Source: an uncultured Collinsella sp.
GTDB taxonomy: Bacteria; Actinomycetota; Coriobacteriia; Coriobacteriales; Coriobacteriaceae
Direction of reading: 5' to 3'
Length of the DNA stretch: 64,000 nucleotides
Assembly (NCBI GenBank): GCA_958433005.1
Contig: CAUAWV010000008.1
Coordinates: 1-64,000, forward strand
This document shows, one piece after another, positions 32,235 to 40,251 of this stretch; within the stretch, counting starts at the first letter, position 1, and each line of letters starts with the position of its first letter. The notes beneath the pieces are model-generated. The model ran no database searches, had not been told where the DNA came from, and was given only the letters and a program-made list of their open reading frames with translations. Made by a program: the position numbers and the translations under genes.

Positions 32235-32290
32235 AGTCGTTGGGGACGTTCTTGTTTGACTAGTCGTTTAAGAGCGTCCCCAATGACTAC
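32235..32290. repeat. TTGGGGACG / CGTCCCCAA inverted repeat
   Basis: AGTCGTTGGGGACG and CGTCCCCAATGACT form arms around 25-30 bp. It belongs to the GGGGAC-type palindromes scattered between genes in this window. Confidence 0.55.
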
Positions 32291-32298
32291 ACGCAAAA

Positions 32299-32335
32299 AC
32301 GGCGCCCGCTGGCGATGTTGCCGGCGGGCGCCGTT
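32299..32335 (-). terminator. galKT terminator
   Basis: ACGGCGCCCGCTGGC pairs with GCCGGCGGGCGCCGT (one wobble), with TTTTTGCG following on the minus strand. Confidence 0.8.
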
Positions 32336-32350
32336 GTCTTGAAGACGAAA

Positions 32351-32381
32351 TGATCCGTTTTCCTTTGTCCCCAGGGGATCA
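32351..32381 (-). repeat. 31-bp imperfect palindrome abutting a stop codon (copy 2)
   Basis: It is nearly identical to 15588-15618 in the opposite orientation and directly touches the galT stop codon. In both cases the transcript reads TGATCCC, then GGGGAC, then AAAACGGATCA. Confidence 0.7.
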
Positions 32382-34010
32382 TTACAGTGAGTCGATAAAG
32401 CGCTGTTGGGCGGCGCGGCCGGCTTCGTCCCACTTAAAGACGCCGGCGTTGTCGAGCACGTGGCCAAACACCACGCCGACCTCCTCGTGCAGGATATCGA
32501 TGGCGTTGTCCGCCGTAAGCTCGTCGGCACGGCGGGCGTAGACGTCCTCAGCCCATGCGGCGTGGCTGCGGCAAAGGTCGTCGCTCTCGAGAGCGCCGGC
32601 AAGATCGTAGCTGGCATCGGCTTTGGCCGCCAGCAGGTGCTCGCGAACAGCGCCGAGCTCGGGAACCAGGCGCGGCGGCAGAATGGCCAGGCCCATGACC
32701 TCGATCAGGCCTATGTTCTCCTTCTTAATGTGGTGATACTCGGCATGCGGGTGGAACACGCCCAGCGGATGCTCGTCGGTCGTGATGTTGCAGCGAAGCG
32801 CCAGGTAGGCCTCGTAAATCTCGCCGCCGGCGTTGCCGCGGGAGTCCACGCGGCGGATGACGGGCGTCACGGTGTTGTGCGCCATGCCATCGGCTGTGTG
32901 CGCGATGACGCCCACCGACTCGTCGGTCCACTCGCGCCAGGCGAGGATAATCTTCTCGGCAGCGTCGAGCAGCTGAGCGCGGTCATGCGTGCGCAGGCGC
33001 AGCACCGAGAGCGGCCACTGCAGCACGGTGCCGCTGACCTGGTCAAAACCGGGCACGCTAAACTGCGAGACCTCGGCGGCGTGCATCATGGGGAACTCGT
33101 GCGCGCCACCCTGGAAGTGGTCGTGCGACAAGATTGAGCCGCCTACGATGGGCAGGTCGGCGTTGGAGCCGATAAAGTAGTGTGGGAACAGGTCCACAAA
33201 GTCGAGCAGGCATGTCAGGCCCTTGCGGTCAACGTGCATCGGGCGATGCTCGGAGCTCATGGCAATGCAGTGCTCGTTAAAGTATGCGTACGGGCTGTAC
33301 TGGAAGCCCCAGCGCTCGCCATTAAGCTGAATGGGAATAACGCGTAGGTTCTGACGGGCGGGGTGAGCGCCACCGTCGGCTGCGGCGGAGCGTCCGGGAT
33401 AGCCCTCGTTTTCGATGCAGAGCTGGCAGGCGGGATACTTCTCGCCCGTGTTCTTTGCGGCGCCGGCCGCGGCAATGTCGCGCGGGTCCTTCTCAGGCTT
33501 TGACAGGTTGATGGTGATCTCAAGATCGCCCCAGTTGGTGGGGGTGCTCCATTTGATGTTGCGTGCGATGGCGGCGCGGCGCACATAGCCGGCATCGCAG
33601 CACAGGCCGTAGAACCAGTCGGTCGCGGCGCGGGGCTCGTTGACGCCCATACGCCCATTGAACTCTTCGTTTACAACCGAAGGCCTCGGCATGAGCGCGC
33701 CCATGATGCGCATGGCGATGCGGTCGCGCCCCGATGCCGTGTCCTCGGCAGCACCGTTGGCAACGGCGGCCTCGGCAAGCGCGGCAAGCGTGCCCTCCAG
33801 GTCAAAGTTGGGGAGTGTATCGGGGTGCAAGAGCGAAATCTTCTCGGTCTTGAGTGCCCAAGCCATGTCGAGTGCGGGGCCCGTGGCGCCGATGCACTCC
33901 AAAATGGTGTTGTATGCCCAGATGCGATCGTCCTGGCCGATCATCGATCGGTGGATAGCGTACTCGATCAGGCTCTGCGCGGCCTCGCGCACGTCAGTCA
34001 TTACAGCCAT
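32382..34010 (-). CDS. galT: UDP-glucose--hexose-1-phosphate uridylyltransferase, class II
   Basis: This 542-residue protein is the Gram-positive type of GalT. Key segments are MGVNEPRAATDWFYGLC, CIENEGYPGR, AYFNEHCIAMSSEHRPM and GGSILSHDHFQGGAHEFPM, which includes an SHDHFQGG segment in place of the HPHGQ motif of class I. It transfers UMP between glucose-1-P and galactose-1-P in the Leloir pathway. Its start overlaps the galK stop by 10 bp, so translation is coupled. ATG 34010 is preferred because AAGGGGG lies 10 bp upstream. At 542 residues it is somewhat longer than usual (about 490-510). Confidence 0.93.
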   Translation of the reverse strand: MAVMTDVREAAQSLIEYAIHRSMIGQDDRIWAYNTILECIGATGPALDMAWALKTEKISLLHPDTLPNFDLEGTLAALAEAAVANGAAEDTASGRDRIAMRIMGALMPRPSVVNEEFNGRMGVNEPRAATDWFYGLCCDAGYVRRAAIARNIKWSTPTNWGDLEITINLSKPEKDPRDIAAAGAAKNTGEKYPACQLCIENEGYPGRSAAADGGAHPARQNLRVIPIQLNGERWGFQYSPYAYFNEHCIAMSSEHRPMHVDRKGLTCLLDFVDLFPHYFIGSNADLPIVGGSILSHDHFQGGAHEFPMMHAAEVSQFSVPGFDQVSGTVLQWPLSVLRLRTHDRAQLLDAAEKIILAWREWTDESVGVIAHTADGMAHNTVTPVIRRVDSRGNAGGEIYEAYLALRCNITTDEHPLGVFHPHAEYHHIKKENIGLIEVMGLAILPPRLVPELGAVREHLLAAKADASYDLAGALESDDLCRSHAAWAEDVYARRADELTADNAIDILHEEVGVVFGHVLDNAGVFKWDEAGRAAQQRFIDSL

Positions 34011-35206
34011 GCCGCGTAAGCCCCCTTGTCAGAGATAGCGTAGTGGCGGGCAGAGCCCTCGCCCAGCCAGCCGTTCATCTTGGCAATGAAGTTGTCGACC
34101 AGGTCGAGCGGCACGAAGGCCTGGATGGTGCCACCAAAGCCGCCACCGTGGATACGGACGGCGCCGCGGCCGTCGAGCACGTGCTCGGCCAGCGCCAGGG
34201 CATACATAGAAGGCTGCTCGGAACCCAGCTTGGCAACAACATTCTGCAGGTACATGGCGGAGCTGGCGCCGGACTTGCGCGTCAGGACCAGGAACCGGTC
34301 AATGTCGCCGGCGTTCAGAGCTGCCCAGCGCTTATCGACCAGGCCGTTCTCGTACCAGTAGTGAACGGCGCGCAGGCAGGCACGGTCGCCCAGCTTGGCG
34401 CGCAGCTCGGGGAGCTTGGCGTCAAAGTCGGCAACGTTTACCTCGCACAGGCGTGCCTTGCCAAACTCGGCGGCGACGTCCTGCATCTCGCGCGGAACGG
34501 CGGCGTAGTCGTCGGTGGCGGCCACGTGGTCGGCGCCGACCTTGACGAGCACGAGCGCGTAGCCGTGATCCTCAAAGTTGAGCTCGAGCTTCTGGGTCTT
34601 AGGCTGAGCCTGGTCCTCAAAGTCCATGTAGGCGAGGCCGCCCAGGCACACGGCAGCTTGGTCCATCAGACCGCAGGGCTTGCCGTAGTAGTTGTTCTCG
34701 GTGCGCTGGCTCATCTGGGCGAGTGCGACGGGTTCAATGGCGGGCGCGCCCCAGAGCGTCTCCATGGCACGGCCGTACGCGGCCTCGACGGCAGCAGAGC
34801 TGGAAAGGCCACCGCCCGAGGGGACGGAGCAGGTGAAGGCGAAGTCGAAGCCCTTGGGCTCAACACCAAGCGCTGCGACCTCATGGGCCATACCGCGCAC
34901 GAGGCTTGCGGACGTGCCCTTCTCGGACTCCTGAATGTCTACCGTGTCTAGCGTGATCTCAAACGTAGGATAGCCCTCGTCGGCGACGCGAATCTTGTTG
35001 GAATCGGTTGCCACGGCGATGCCGTCAACGGCGACATCGAGCGAGCCGGCGATAACGTGACCGCCCTCGTGATCGGTGTGATTGCCGCTGATCTCGGAGC
35101 GGCCGGGCGCGTGCACGTAGAGCACCTGGCGGTCGCCGATGGGGCCAAACTCCTCCTCAAACAGCTTGGTGAGCGTGGCGAATGTCTTTTCGTCGGGGGT
35201 GGTCAT
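34001..35206 (-). CDS. galK: Galactokinase
   Basis: The protein has 401 residues from ATG 35206 after AAAGGA. This GHMP kinase has the N-terminal galactokinase signature in the clostridial form GRSEISGNHTDHEGG, in place of the usual GRVNLIGEHTDYNGG. It has the ATP loop PSGGGLSSSAAVEAA and the C-terminal RIHGGGFGGTIQAF. It makes galactose-1-phosphate. galK and galT form one operon, controlled from the divergent region shared with a LacI regulator gene. The variant signature is known in a Gram-positive subgroup and should not mean loss of function. Confidence 0.93.
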   Translation of the reverse strand: MTTPDEKTFATLTKLFEEEFGPIGDRQVLYVHAPGRSEISGNHTDHEGGHVIAGSLDVAVDGIAVATDSNKIRVADEGYPTFEITLDTVDIQESEKGTSASLVRGMAHEVAALGVEPKGFDFAFTCSVPSGGGLSSSAAVEAAYGRAMETLWGAPAIEPVALAQMSQRTENNYYGKPCGLMDQAAVCLGGLAYMDFEDQAQPKTQKLELNFEDHGYALVLVKVGADHVAATDDYAAVPREMQDVAAEFGKARLCEVNVADFDAKLPELRAKLGDRACLRAVHYWYENGLVDKRWAALNAGDIDRFLVLTRKSGASSAMYLQNVVAKLGSEQPSMYALALAEHVLDGRGAVRIHGGGFGGTIQAFVPLDLVDNFIAKMNGWLGEGSARHYAISDKGAYAAWL

Positions 35207-35246
35207 GGGAGTCCTTTCCTTGGCGCGCACGGGTGAGTTTTGCGTC

Positions 35247-35264
35247 GTTATGAGTACGTTAACA
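35247..35264. promoter_or_regulatory. gal operator 1
   Basis: GTTATGAGTACGTTAACA. Its perfect reverse complement occurs at 35315-35332 and a shorter direct copy at 35438-35453. It is 41 bp before galK. Confidence 0.7.
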
Positions 35265-35271
35265 ACTTGAA

Positions 35272-35301
35272 GCGGCATGAATCACGTGTTCACGATGCCG
35301 C
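35272..35301. promoter_or_regulatory. GCGGCAT/ATGCCGC palindrome between gal operators
   Basis: GCGGCAT (35272-35278) pairs with ATGCCGC (35295-35301) around a centre containing CACGTG. It could be a leader hairpin or a further protein site. Confidence 0.45.
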
Positions 35302-35314
35302 ACGTTACGGGCTA

Positions 35315-35332
35315 TGTTAACGTACTCATAAC
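35315..35332. promoter_or_regulatory. gal operator 2
   Basis: TGTTAACGTACTCATAAC is the exact inverse of operator 1, 68 bp away start to start. This fits two dimers of one LacI protein, possibly looping. Confidence 0.7.
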
Positions 35333-35358
35333 ACATCGCTTGCCACTTTTTGAGAATC

Positions 35359-35390
35359 TGGTAATCGGTAGAAATACAACCGTGAACGGT
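35359..35390. promoter_or_regulatory. Operator-like motif pair with 21-bp period
   Basis: TGGTAATCGGT (35359-35369) and CCGTGAACGGT (35380-35390) lie in direct orientation exactly 21 bp apart. Confidence 0.6.
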
Positions 35391-35437
35391 ACTGCCGTAT
35401 GGACTTATAAAGCAGAAGAGATGCAGATGGAAAAAGT

Positions 35438-35453
35438 AGAGTACGTTAACATG
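35438..35453. promoter_or_regulatory. gal operator 3 (LacI gene side)
   Basis: AGAGTACGTTAACATG shares GAGTACGTTAACA with operator 1, 92 bp before the LacI start. Confidence 0.6.
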
Positions 35454-35544
35454 CGTCCGACGATAGCGGGCCTCGGCGCGGGGTGTATTTCTGCCCGGGC
35501 CGGCATTCACGCTATTCAGATCTCGCAAGGGTGAAGGTGATCCA

Positions 35545-36576
35545 GTGGCAAGGCGCCCGTCCAACGATACAGGTACGCGTCCGGTCTCCATGGCCGACGT
35601 CGCCCGCGCTGCTGGCGTTTCACAGCAGACGGTTTCGCGCGTCGCCAACGGCTTGCCCAACGTTAACGAGCAGACGCGCCAGCGCGTGCAGGCCGCGATG
35701 CAAGAGCTCGGCTTTCGTCCGAGTTATGCCGGTCGCTCGCTGCGCGATGGCCGTTACCATTCGGTCGGCCTGTGCATCAACGATGTCACCAAGTTTGGCA
35801 ACCTCTCAATGATCGACGGCATCGCCAGCGCTGCTCGCGAGCATAATTGCGCCATCACGCTGGTCGAGATGTCCAAGACCGAGGAATTCTCGCTTGCCGA
35901 GGCCACGCGTCGTATGGCCGCATTGCCGGTGGACGGCATCATCATCGGCATGAGTCGCATGGCGCCCGATTTTGAGACGTTTGATCCACTGCCGGGCATT
36001 GGCACGGTTATCGTTACCATGTACGCGCATCCGCGCGTGACCACAGTTGACTCCGATCATTACGGCTGCTCGCTATTGCTTATGGATCATCTGTTTGAGC
36101 TGGGGCACGAGCAGATTCGCTATATTGGCGGCCCGTCGTTCTCAGTCGACGAGCAATTTCGTCGCGCCGGTTGGCAAGATGCACTCGAGCGTAAACATAT
36201 CGAGCCGGCAGAGCCGCTCGAGGGCGACTGGTCTGCCAACAGCGGTTACGAGGCCGGCAGGTACCTGGCCGAGCACGACCGCACCATGACGGCGATTTAC
36301 GCGGCAAACGACCAGATGGCAAACGGCGCGATTGCCGCGCTGCGTGATAGCGGCCTGCGCGTGCCCGAGGACGTAAGCGTGGTGGGCGTCGATGATTCGC
36401 TCGATGATTTTGTAGCGCACAACGAGCTCACGACCGTGCGATTCGATCTGCATCAGCGCGGACGCGAGGTGTTTGAGCATGCGGTTCCCGAGGCGGATGC
36501 GGTGGGCAAAACCGTTGCCATTCGTATTCCCGGCCAACTCATCATTCGACATAGCACGGCGATACCGCGCGCATAG
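35545..36576 (+). CDS. LacI-family regulator of galKT
   Basis: The protein has 343 residues and begins with GTG 35545 after GAAGGTGA. The helix-turn-helix (MADVARAAGVSQQTVSRVANGLPNVNEQTRQRVQAAM) and hinge ELGFRPSYAGRSL are followed by the ligand domain (VDGIIIGMSRMAPD, IYAANDQMANGAIAAL, VSVVGVDDSLDDFV). It lies divergent from galKT with three TACGTTAACA operators between, so it most likely represses galKT. A galactose-related ligand is inferred. Confidence 0.9.
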   Translation: MARRPSNDTGTRPVSMADVARAAGVSQQTVSRVANGLPNVNEQTRQRVQAAMQELGFRPSYAGRSLRDGRYHSVGLCINDVTKFGNLSMIDGIASAAREHNCAITLVEMSKTEEFSLAEATRRMAALPVDGIIIGMSRMAPDFETFDPLPGIGTVIVTMYAHPRVTTVDSDHYGCSLLLMDHLFELGHEQIRYIGGPSFSVDEQFRRAGWQDALERKHIEPAEPLEGDWSANSGYEAGRYLAEHDRTMTAIYAANDQMANGAIAALRDSGLRVPEDVSVVGVDDSLDDFVAHNELTTVRFDLHQRGREVFEHAVPEADAVGKTVAIRIPGQLIIRHSTAIPRA

Positions 36577-36705
36577 TTTGCGCAGGTAAACGGCGATTTA
36601 TCGCATTTCAATAACAATCGGTAAGGATGCCGGCAGATAGCTGTTGGGATGCAGCCGAGTGCTATGATAGACGGGCTCTTTTGTCTATCTAGGAGGCTTT
36701 GCCTG

Positions 36706-37866
36706 ATGGAGATCACCAAGGATATCCGCTACATTGGCGTCGACGATCACGACATTGACCTGTTCGAGGGCCAGTACGATGTGTCCGAGAACGGTATGGC
36801 ATACAACAGCTACGTTATCTTGGGCGAAAAGATCGCTGTCGCCGATTCGGTTGACGCTGGCTTTGTCGACGAGTGGCTCGGCAACCTCGAGGCCGTGCTC
36901 GATGGCCGTATGCCCGACTACCTGGTCGTCCATCACATGGAGCCCGATCACTCTGCTGGCATCGCCGCCTTTATGGAGCGCTATCCCCAGGCACAGATTG
37001 TGGCCAGCATGGGCGCCTTCCGCATGATGGTCAACTACTTTGGCACCGACTACCCCGAGCGCAAGATGGTCGTCAAAGAGGGCGACGTGCTCGATCTGGG
37101 CGGTCACAGCCTAACGTTTGTCGGCGCCCCCAACGTGCACTGGCCCGAGGTGCTGTTCTCTTACGAGGCCACCGACAAGGTGCTCTTTAGTGCCGACGGC
37201 TTTGGCAAGTTCGGTGCCAACGATATCGAGGACCCGGAAGGCTGGGCTTGCGAGGCGCGTCGTTACTACTTTGGTATCGTGGGCAAGTTCGGCAAGTTCG
37301 TGCAGGCCGTGCTTAAGAAGGCCGCCGATCTTGACATCCAGGTTATCTGTCCGCTCCATGGCCCCGTGCTAACCGAGAACCTGGGCTACTACCTCAACAT
37401 CTACAACACCTGGTCGAGCTATCAGCCCGAGGACGAGGGCATCACCATTGCCTACGCGAGCGTGTATGGCCATCTGAAGGCTGCCGTTGAGGAGCTTGCA
37501 TCTGCGCTCGAGGCCCGCGGCCAGAAGGTTTCCGTCTTTGACCTGGCTCGCGACGACATGGCCGAGGCCGTTGAGGACGCGTTCCGCTATGACCGTCTGG
37601 TGCTCGCCTCCATCACCTATCAGGGCGAGATTTTCCCGTTCATGAGCACCTTTATCCACACGCTTGCCGAGCATGCCTACCAGAACCGTACCGTGGCGCT
37701 TGTCGAGGCCGGTTCCTGGGCGCCTGCAGCTGCCAAGGTTATGACCAAGGAGCTCGAGGGTATGAAGGATATCACCCTGACGCAGAACAAGGTGACCGTC
37801 CTGGGTTCGCTCAACGACGCCTCGCGTGCTCAGATCGAGGCCCTCGCCGACGAGCTTTCCAAGTAG
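36706..37866 (+). CDS. A-type flavoprotein / flavodiiron protein
   Basis: The protein has 386 residues from ATG 36706 after AGGAGG. The N-terminal half is a metallo-beta-lactamase-like di-iron domain with the diagnostic H-x-E-x-D-H in VVHHMEPDHSAGI (near residue 82). CPLHGPVLTENLGYYLNIYNTWS closes it. The C-terminal half is flavodoxin-like (IAYASVYGHLKAAVEELA, SITYQGEIFPFMSTFI). Such enzymes reduce O2 to water or NO to N2O and protect anaerobes. It is a single gene followed by a strong terminator, with no link to the gal genes. Confidence 0.9.
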   Translation: MEITKDIRYIGVDDHDIDLFEGQYDVSENGMAYNSYVILGEKIAVADSVDAGFVDEWLGNLEAVLDGRMPDYLVVHHMEPDHSAGIAAFMERYPQAQIVASMGAFRMMVNYFGTDYPERKMVVKEGDVLDLGGHSLTFVGAPNVHWPEVLFSYEATDKVLFSADGFGKFGANDIEDPEGWACEARRYYFGIVGKFGKFVQAVLKKAADLDIQVICPLHGPVLTENLGYYLNIYNTWSSYQPEDEGITIAYASVYGHLKAAVEELASALEARGQKVSVFDLARDDMAEAVEDAFRYDRLVLASITYQGEIFPFMSTFIHTLAEHAYQNRTVALVEAGSWAPAAAKVMTKELEGMKDITLTQNKVTVLGSLNDASRAQIEALADELSK

Positions 37867-37890
37867 CGACACGTTCACTTTTAACGCTCA

Positions 37891-37930
37891 AACCACCACA
37901 AAGGGGACAGGCACCTTTGTGGTGGTTTTT
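37891..37930. terminator. Bidirectional terminator with GGGGACAGG loop
   Basis: AACCACCACAAAGG pairs perfectly with CCTTTGTGGTGGTT around GGACAGGCA, then TTTTTG. It lies between convergent genes. A homologous hairpin is at 59098-59134. Confidence 0.85.
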
Positions 37931-37932
37931 GT

Positions 37933-38736
37933 TTAAGCGCCGGCGATGAGGAGATTTGGGCGGGCGTTGTCGACGATCTCGGCGATTGAGGTGGCGACGG
38001 CGTGATCGGGGTCACGGTCCATCACGATGGCGCTGACGTCGGTCAGCTCGGCAAAGCGGTACATGCCGCGTCCGTTGACCTTGCTCGCGTCCATGAGGGC
38101 AACGCCTTGACGGGCGGCGGAGATCATGGCTGTTTTGGTCTCGGCCATCTGCGGAAAGTCGGTCGTAAAGCCGCAGCCGGGAACAAAAGCGCCGGGGCAC
38201 ATGACGGCAAGGTCGGCATGGACCATTTGGAGCGCCTGCATGGTGAGCGGTCCGTACAGATAGCGATGACCTTTGCGCAGTGCCCCGCCCAGCATGACGA
38301 CATCGACCGAGGGCATGCTTTCGTCGATGTAATCGGCGATGGTGATGTCGGCCGTGATGACGGTGATGCCGTCGCGCTGGTCGAGCAGGCGGACAAATTC
38401 GAGCGCGGTGGTGCCCGAGTCGACAAGCAAGGTGTCACCATTGCCGACGAGTTCGATGGCGCTTTGCGCGATGGCCTGCTTGGCGGCGACATTGACGTTG
38501 ATACGGCGATCCTGGGTGGATACGGTCAGTCGCTTCTGGAGCGACACAGCGCCGCCATGCGTGCGGCGCAGCTTGCCGGACTCGGCGAGCGCGTCTAGGT
38601 CGGCGCGGGCGGTAACGGAGGATACGCCAAAGGTCTGGGCAATTTCTGCTACCTGCACCGAGGCGTTATGTTCGAGCATTTCCATAATGGCGGAACGACG
38701 CTCATCGGCGAAAGCTCGGGTTGTTGCATGGGCCAT
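37933..38736 (-). CDS. DeoR-family sugar regulator
   Basis: This 267-residue protein has a DeoR helix-turn-helix at about residues 12-58 (MLEHNASVQVAEIAQTFGVSSVTARADLDALAESGKLRRTHGGA). A DeoRC domain follows (LLVDSGTTALEFVRLL, MLGGALRKGHRYLYGPL, MDASKVNGRGMYRFAEL). It binds a sugar phosphate. It is divergent from the class II aldolase gene. Paired AT-rich palindromes lie in the gap, so it may regulate the aldolase and itself. Confidence 0.88.
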   Translation of the reverse strand: MAHATTRAFADERRSAIMEMLEHNASVQVAEIAQTFGVSSVTARADLDALAESGKLRRTHGGAVSLQKRLTVSTQDRRINVNVAAKQAIAQSAIELVGNGDTLLVDSGTTALEFVRLLDQRDGITVITADITIADYIDESMPSVDVVMLGGALRKGHRYLYGPLTMQALQMVHADLAVMCPGAFVPGCGFTTDFPQMAETKTAMISAARQGVALMDASKVNGRGMYRFAELTDVSAIVMDRDPDHAVATSIAEIVDNARPNLLIAGA

Positions 38737-39071
38737 ATCCGCTCCAACATTGTCTGAAATTTGCAGGAATTGTGTTGAGTCTATTTTCGTTCATTTTCTT
38801 TTTAAGTAAGAAAACGCCTTTCGATTACTTATCTTTTCTATAAAAGAAAGATGTTGAGCGCCCAAAATTCAATATCGAACACGCCCACTCGGTTCCAAAT
38901 CCTTCCGTTTACTTTTCAAAAACGACTGTATTGACCTGCATGGGCTCAATATCTCGCACGTGCAAAGCCGCTGAATTTCATACAATAAGTGCAGCAAAAC
39001 ACAAGGTAAAACGCCTTGTGAACAACTACGCCCGATGTCCAGATGCGGGCGAGGGAGAGGAGCAAACGCTC
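38737..39071. other. Divergent DeoR / aldolase control region
   Basis: No gene is present. AT-rich palindromes TTTTCTT-N7-AAGAAAA (38794-38814) and TCTTTT-CTAT-AAAAGA (38832-38847) are candidate DeoR sites. CCGTTTAC (38904-38911) is a partial match to the sugar-locus motif. The 5' leader of the aldolase gene is long. Confidence 0.5.
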
Positions 39072-39929
39072 ATGGCACTTGTTACCACCGAAAAGATGCT
39101 CAAGGACGCTCAGGCCGGCCACTACGCCGTCGGCGCGTTCAACGTCGAGAACCTCGAGTTTGTTATGGCCGTTCTGGCCGCTGCCGAGGAGACCAAGTCC
39201 CCCGTCATCATGCAGACCACCCCGGGCACCATCAAGACCGCTGGTCTGGACTACTTCTACGGCATGGTCAAGGCTGCCGCCGAGCGCGCTTCCGTGCCCG
39301 TCGCTCTGCACCTCGATCACGGCGATGGCTATGACCGCTGCATGCAGGCTTTCCGCACTGGCTACACCTCTGTCATGATCGACGGTTCGCACGAGTCCTT
39401 CGAGGACAACATTGCCCTGACCAAGTCCGTCGCCGACGCTGGCCGCGCCATGGGCGTGCCCGTCGAGGCCGAGCTCGGCAAGGTTGGCGGCAAGGAGGAC
39501 GACGGTCCCGCGGTTGAGGGCGAGAGCCCCTACACCGATCCGGCCGAGGCCAAGGAGTTCGTCGAGCGCACTGGCTGCACCTCCCTCGCTATTGGCGTTG
39601 GCACCAGCCACGGCGTGTACACGAGCGATCCGCACATCGAGCAGTCCGTGGTCAAGGCCATCCGCGACGCCGTCGACGTACCGCTGGTTCTGCACGGTAC
39701 CTCCGGTGTGCCCGATGAGCAGGTTGCCGAGGCCGTGAAGAACGGCATCTGCAAGGTCAACTACGCCACCGAGCTGCGTCAGGCCTACACCAAGGGCTTC
39801 ATGGCCTACATGGCCGAGAACCCCGCCTGCTTCGATCCCAAGAAGCCTGCCAAGGAGGGCATGCGCGAGATCACCGAGCTGGTTAAGATCCGCATGACCA
39901 ACCTCAACTCTGTGGGCAAAGCAGAGTAA
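39072..39929 (+). CDS. Class II aldolase (tagatose/fructose-1,6-bisphosphate)
   Basis: The start is set at ATG 39072 (GAGAGGAG upstream), giving 285 residues, the usual GatY/KbaY/Fba-II length. Zinc-site and substrate motifs are clear: VALHLDHGDGYDRCMQAF, SVMIDGSHESFEDN, VEAELGKVGGKEDD, LAIGVGTSHGVY, VLHGTSGVP and KVNYATELRQAYT. It splits the bisphosphate to DHAP and glyceraldehyde-3-P. The window has two lacC genes but no class I lacD. This enzyme is therefore the best candidate for tagatose-1,6-bisphosphate cleavage. It could also be the general glycolytic aldolase; the sequence alone does not decide. Confidence 0.9.
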   Translation: MALVTTEKMLKDAQAGHYAVGAFNVENLEFVMAVLAAAEETKSPVIMQTTPGTIKTAGLDYFYGMVKAAAERASVPVALHLDHGDGYDRCMQAFRTGYTSVMIDGSHESFEDNIALTKSVADAGRAMGVPVEAELGKVGGKEDDGPAVEGESPYTDPAEAKEFVERTGCTSLAIGVGTSHGVYTSDPHIEQSVVKAIRDAVDVPLVLHGTSGVPDEQVAEAVKNGICKVNYATELRQAYTKGFMAYMAENPACFDPKKPAKEGMREITELVKIRMTNLNSVGKAE

Positions 39930-39961
39930 CAGCAAGGGTACTCCGACTCGCTACATATCCC

Positions 39962-40088
39962 GGGGAGGGACGAGGGCTTAGTTCCCCAATCGTCCTCGGG
40001 CATGCAAAAAGCCTCGCTGCGCACTTCGTGCGGCGAGGCTTTTTGCCCCCGGCGGAAAGATTGGGGAACTAAACCCTCGTCCCTCCCA
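39962..40088. repeat. Nested 125-nt double hairpin after the aldolase gene
   Basis: An outer 29-bp stem (39963-39991 with 40059-40087, starting GGGAGGGACGAGGG, one mismatch) encloses a perfect inner 14-bp stem GCAAAAAGCCTCGC/GCGAGGCTTTTTGC. The inner stem with its T-run resembles a terminator inside a larger palindrome. The element works in both directions. Confidence 0.8.
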
Positions 40089-40251
40089 GGTTGACCTACT
40101 CGAGGTCGTCGCCCTTGTGGCGTTAGGGCGGAAAATAATAAGAAGCCTTCGCGCTGCGGAATGATTTTGGAAACTAAGTGCGGGGGCCCGCCCAAGCTGT
40201 CCTGTTCAATCGCCCTTGTGGCGTTAGGGCTGAAAGGGTGGGGCGCGTGGG
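40089..40251. repeat. Direct repeat TCGCCCTTGTGGCGTTAGGG
   Basis: The same 21 bases occur at 40109 and 40210, 101 bp apart, in gene-free DNA between the aldolase and HAD genes. No gene is seen. Confidence 0.6.

Larger units (their letters stand above)
35207..35544. other. Divergent galK / LacI control region
   Basis: No gene is present. The stretch is packed with repeated LacI-type operators, a GCGGCAT/ATGCCGC hairpin (35272-35301) and a CGGTRAACGGT-type pair. Confidence 0.7.

Noticed and set aside
36584..36594. AGGTAAACGGC as a further regulon site before the flavodiiron gene
   Set aside because: It matches only 9 of 11 positions, has no partner at 21 bp, and lies just after the LacI stop, so it may be chance.
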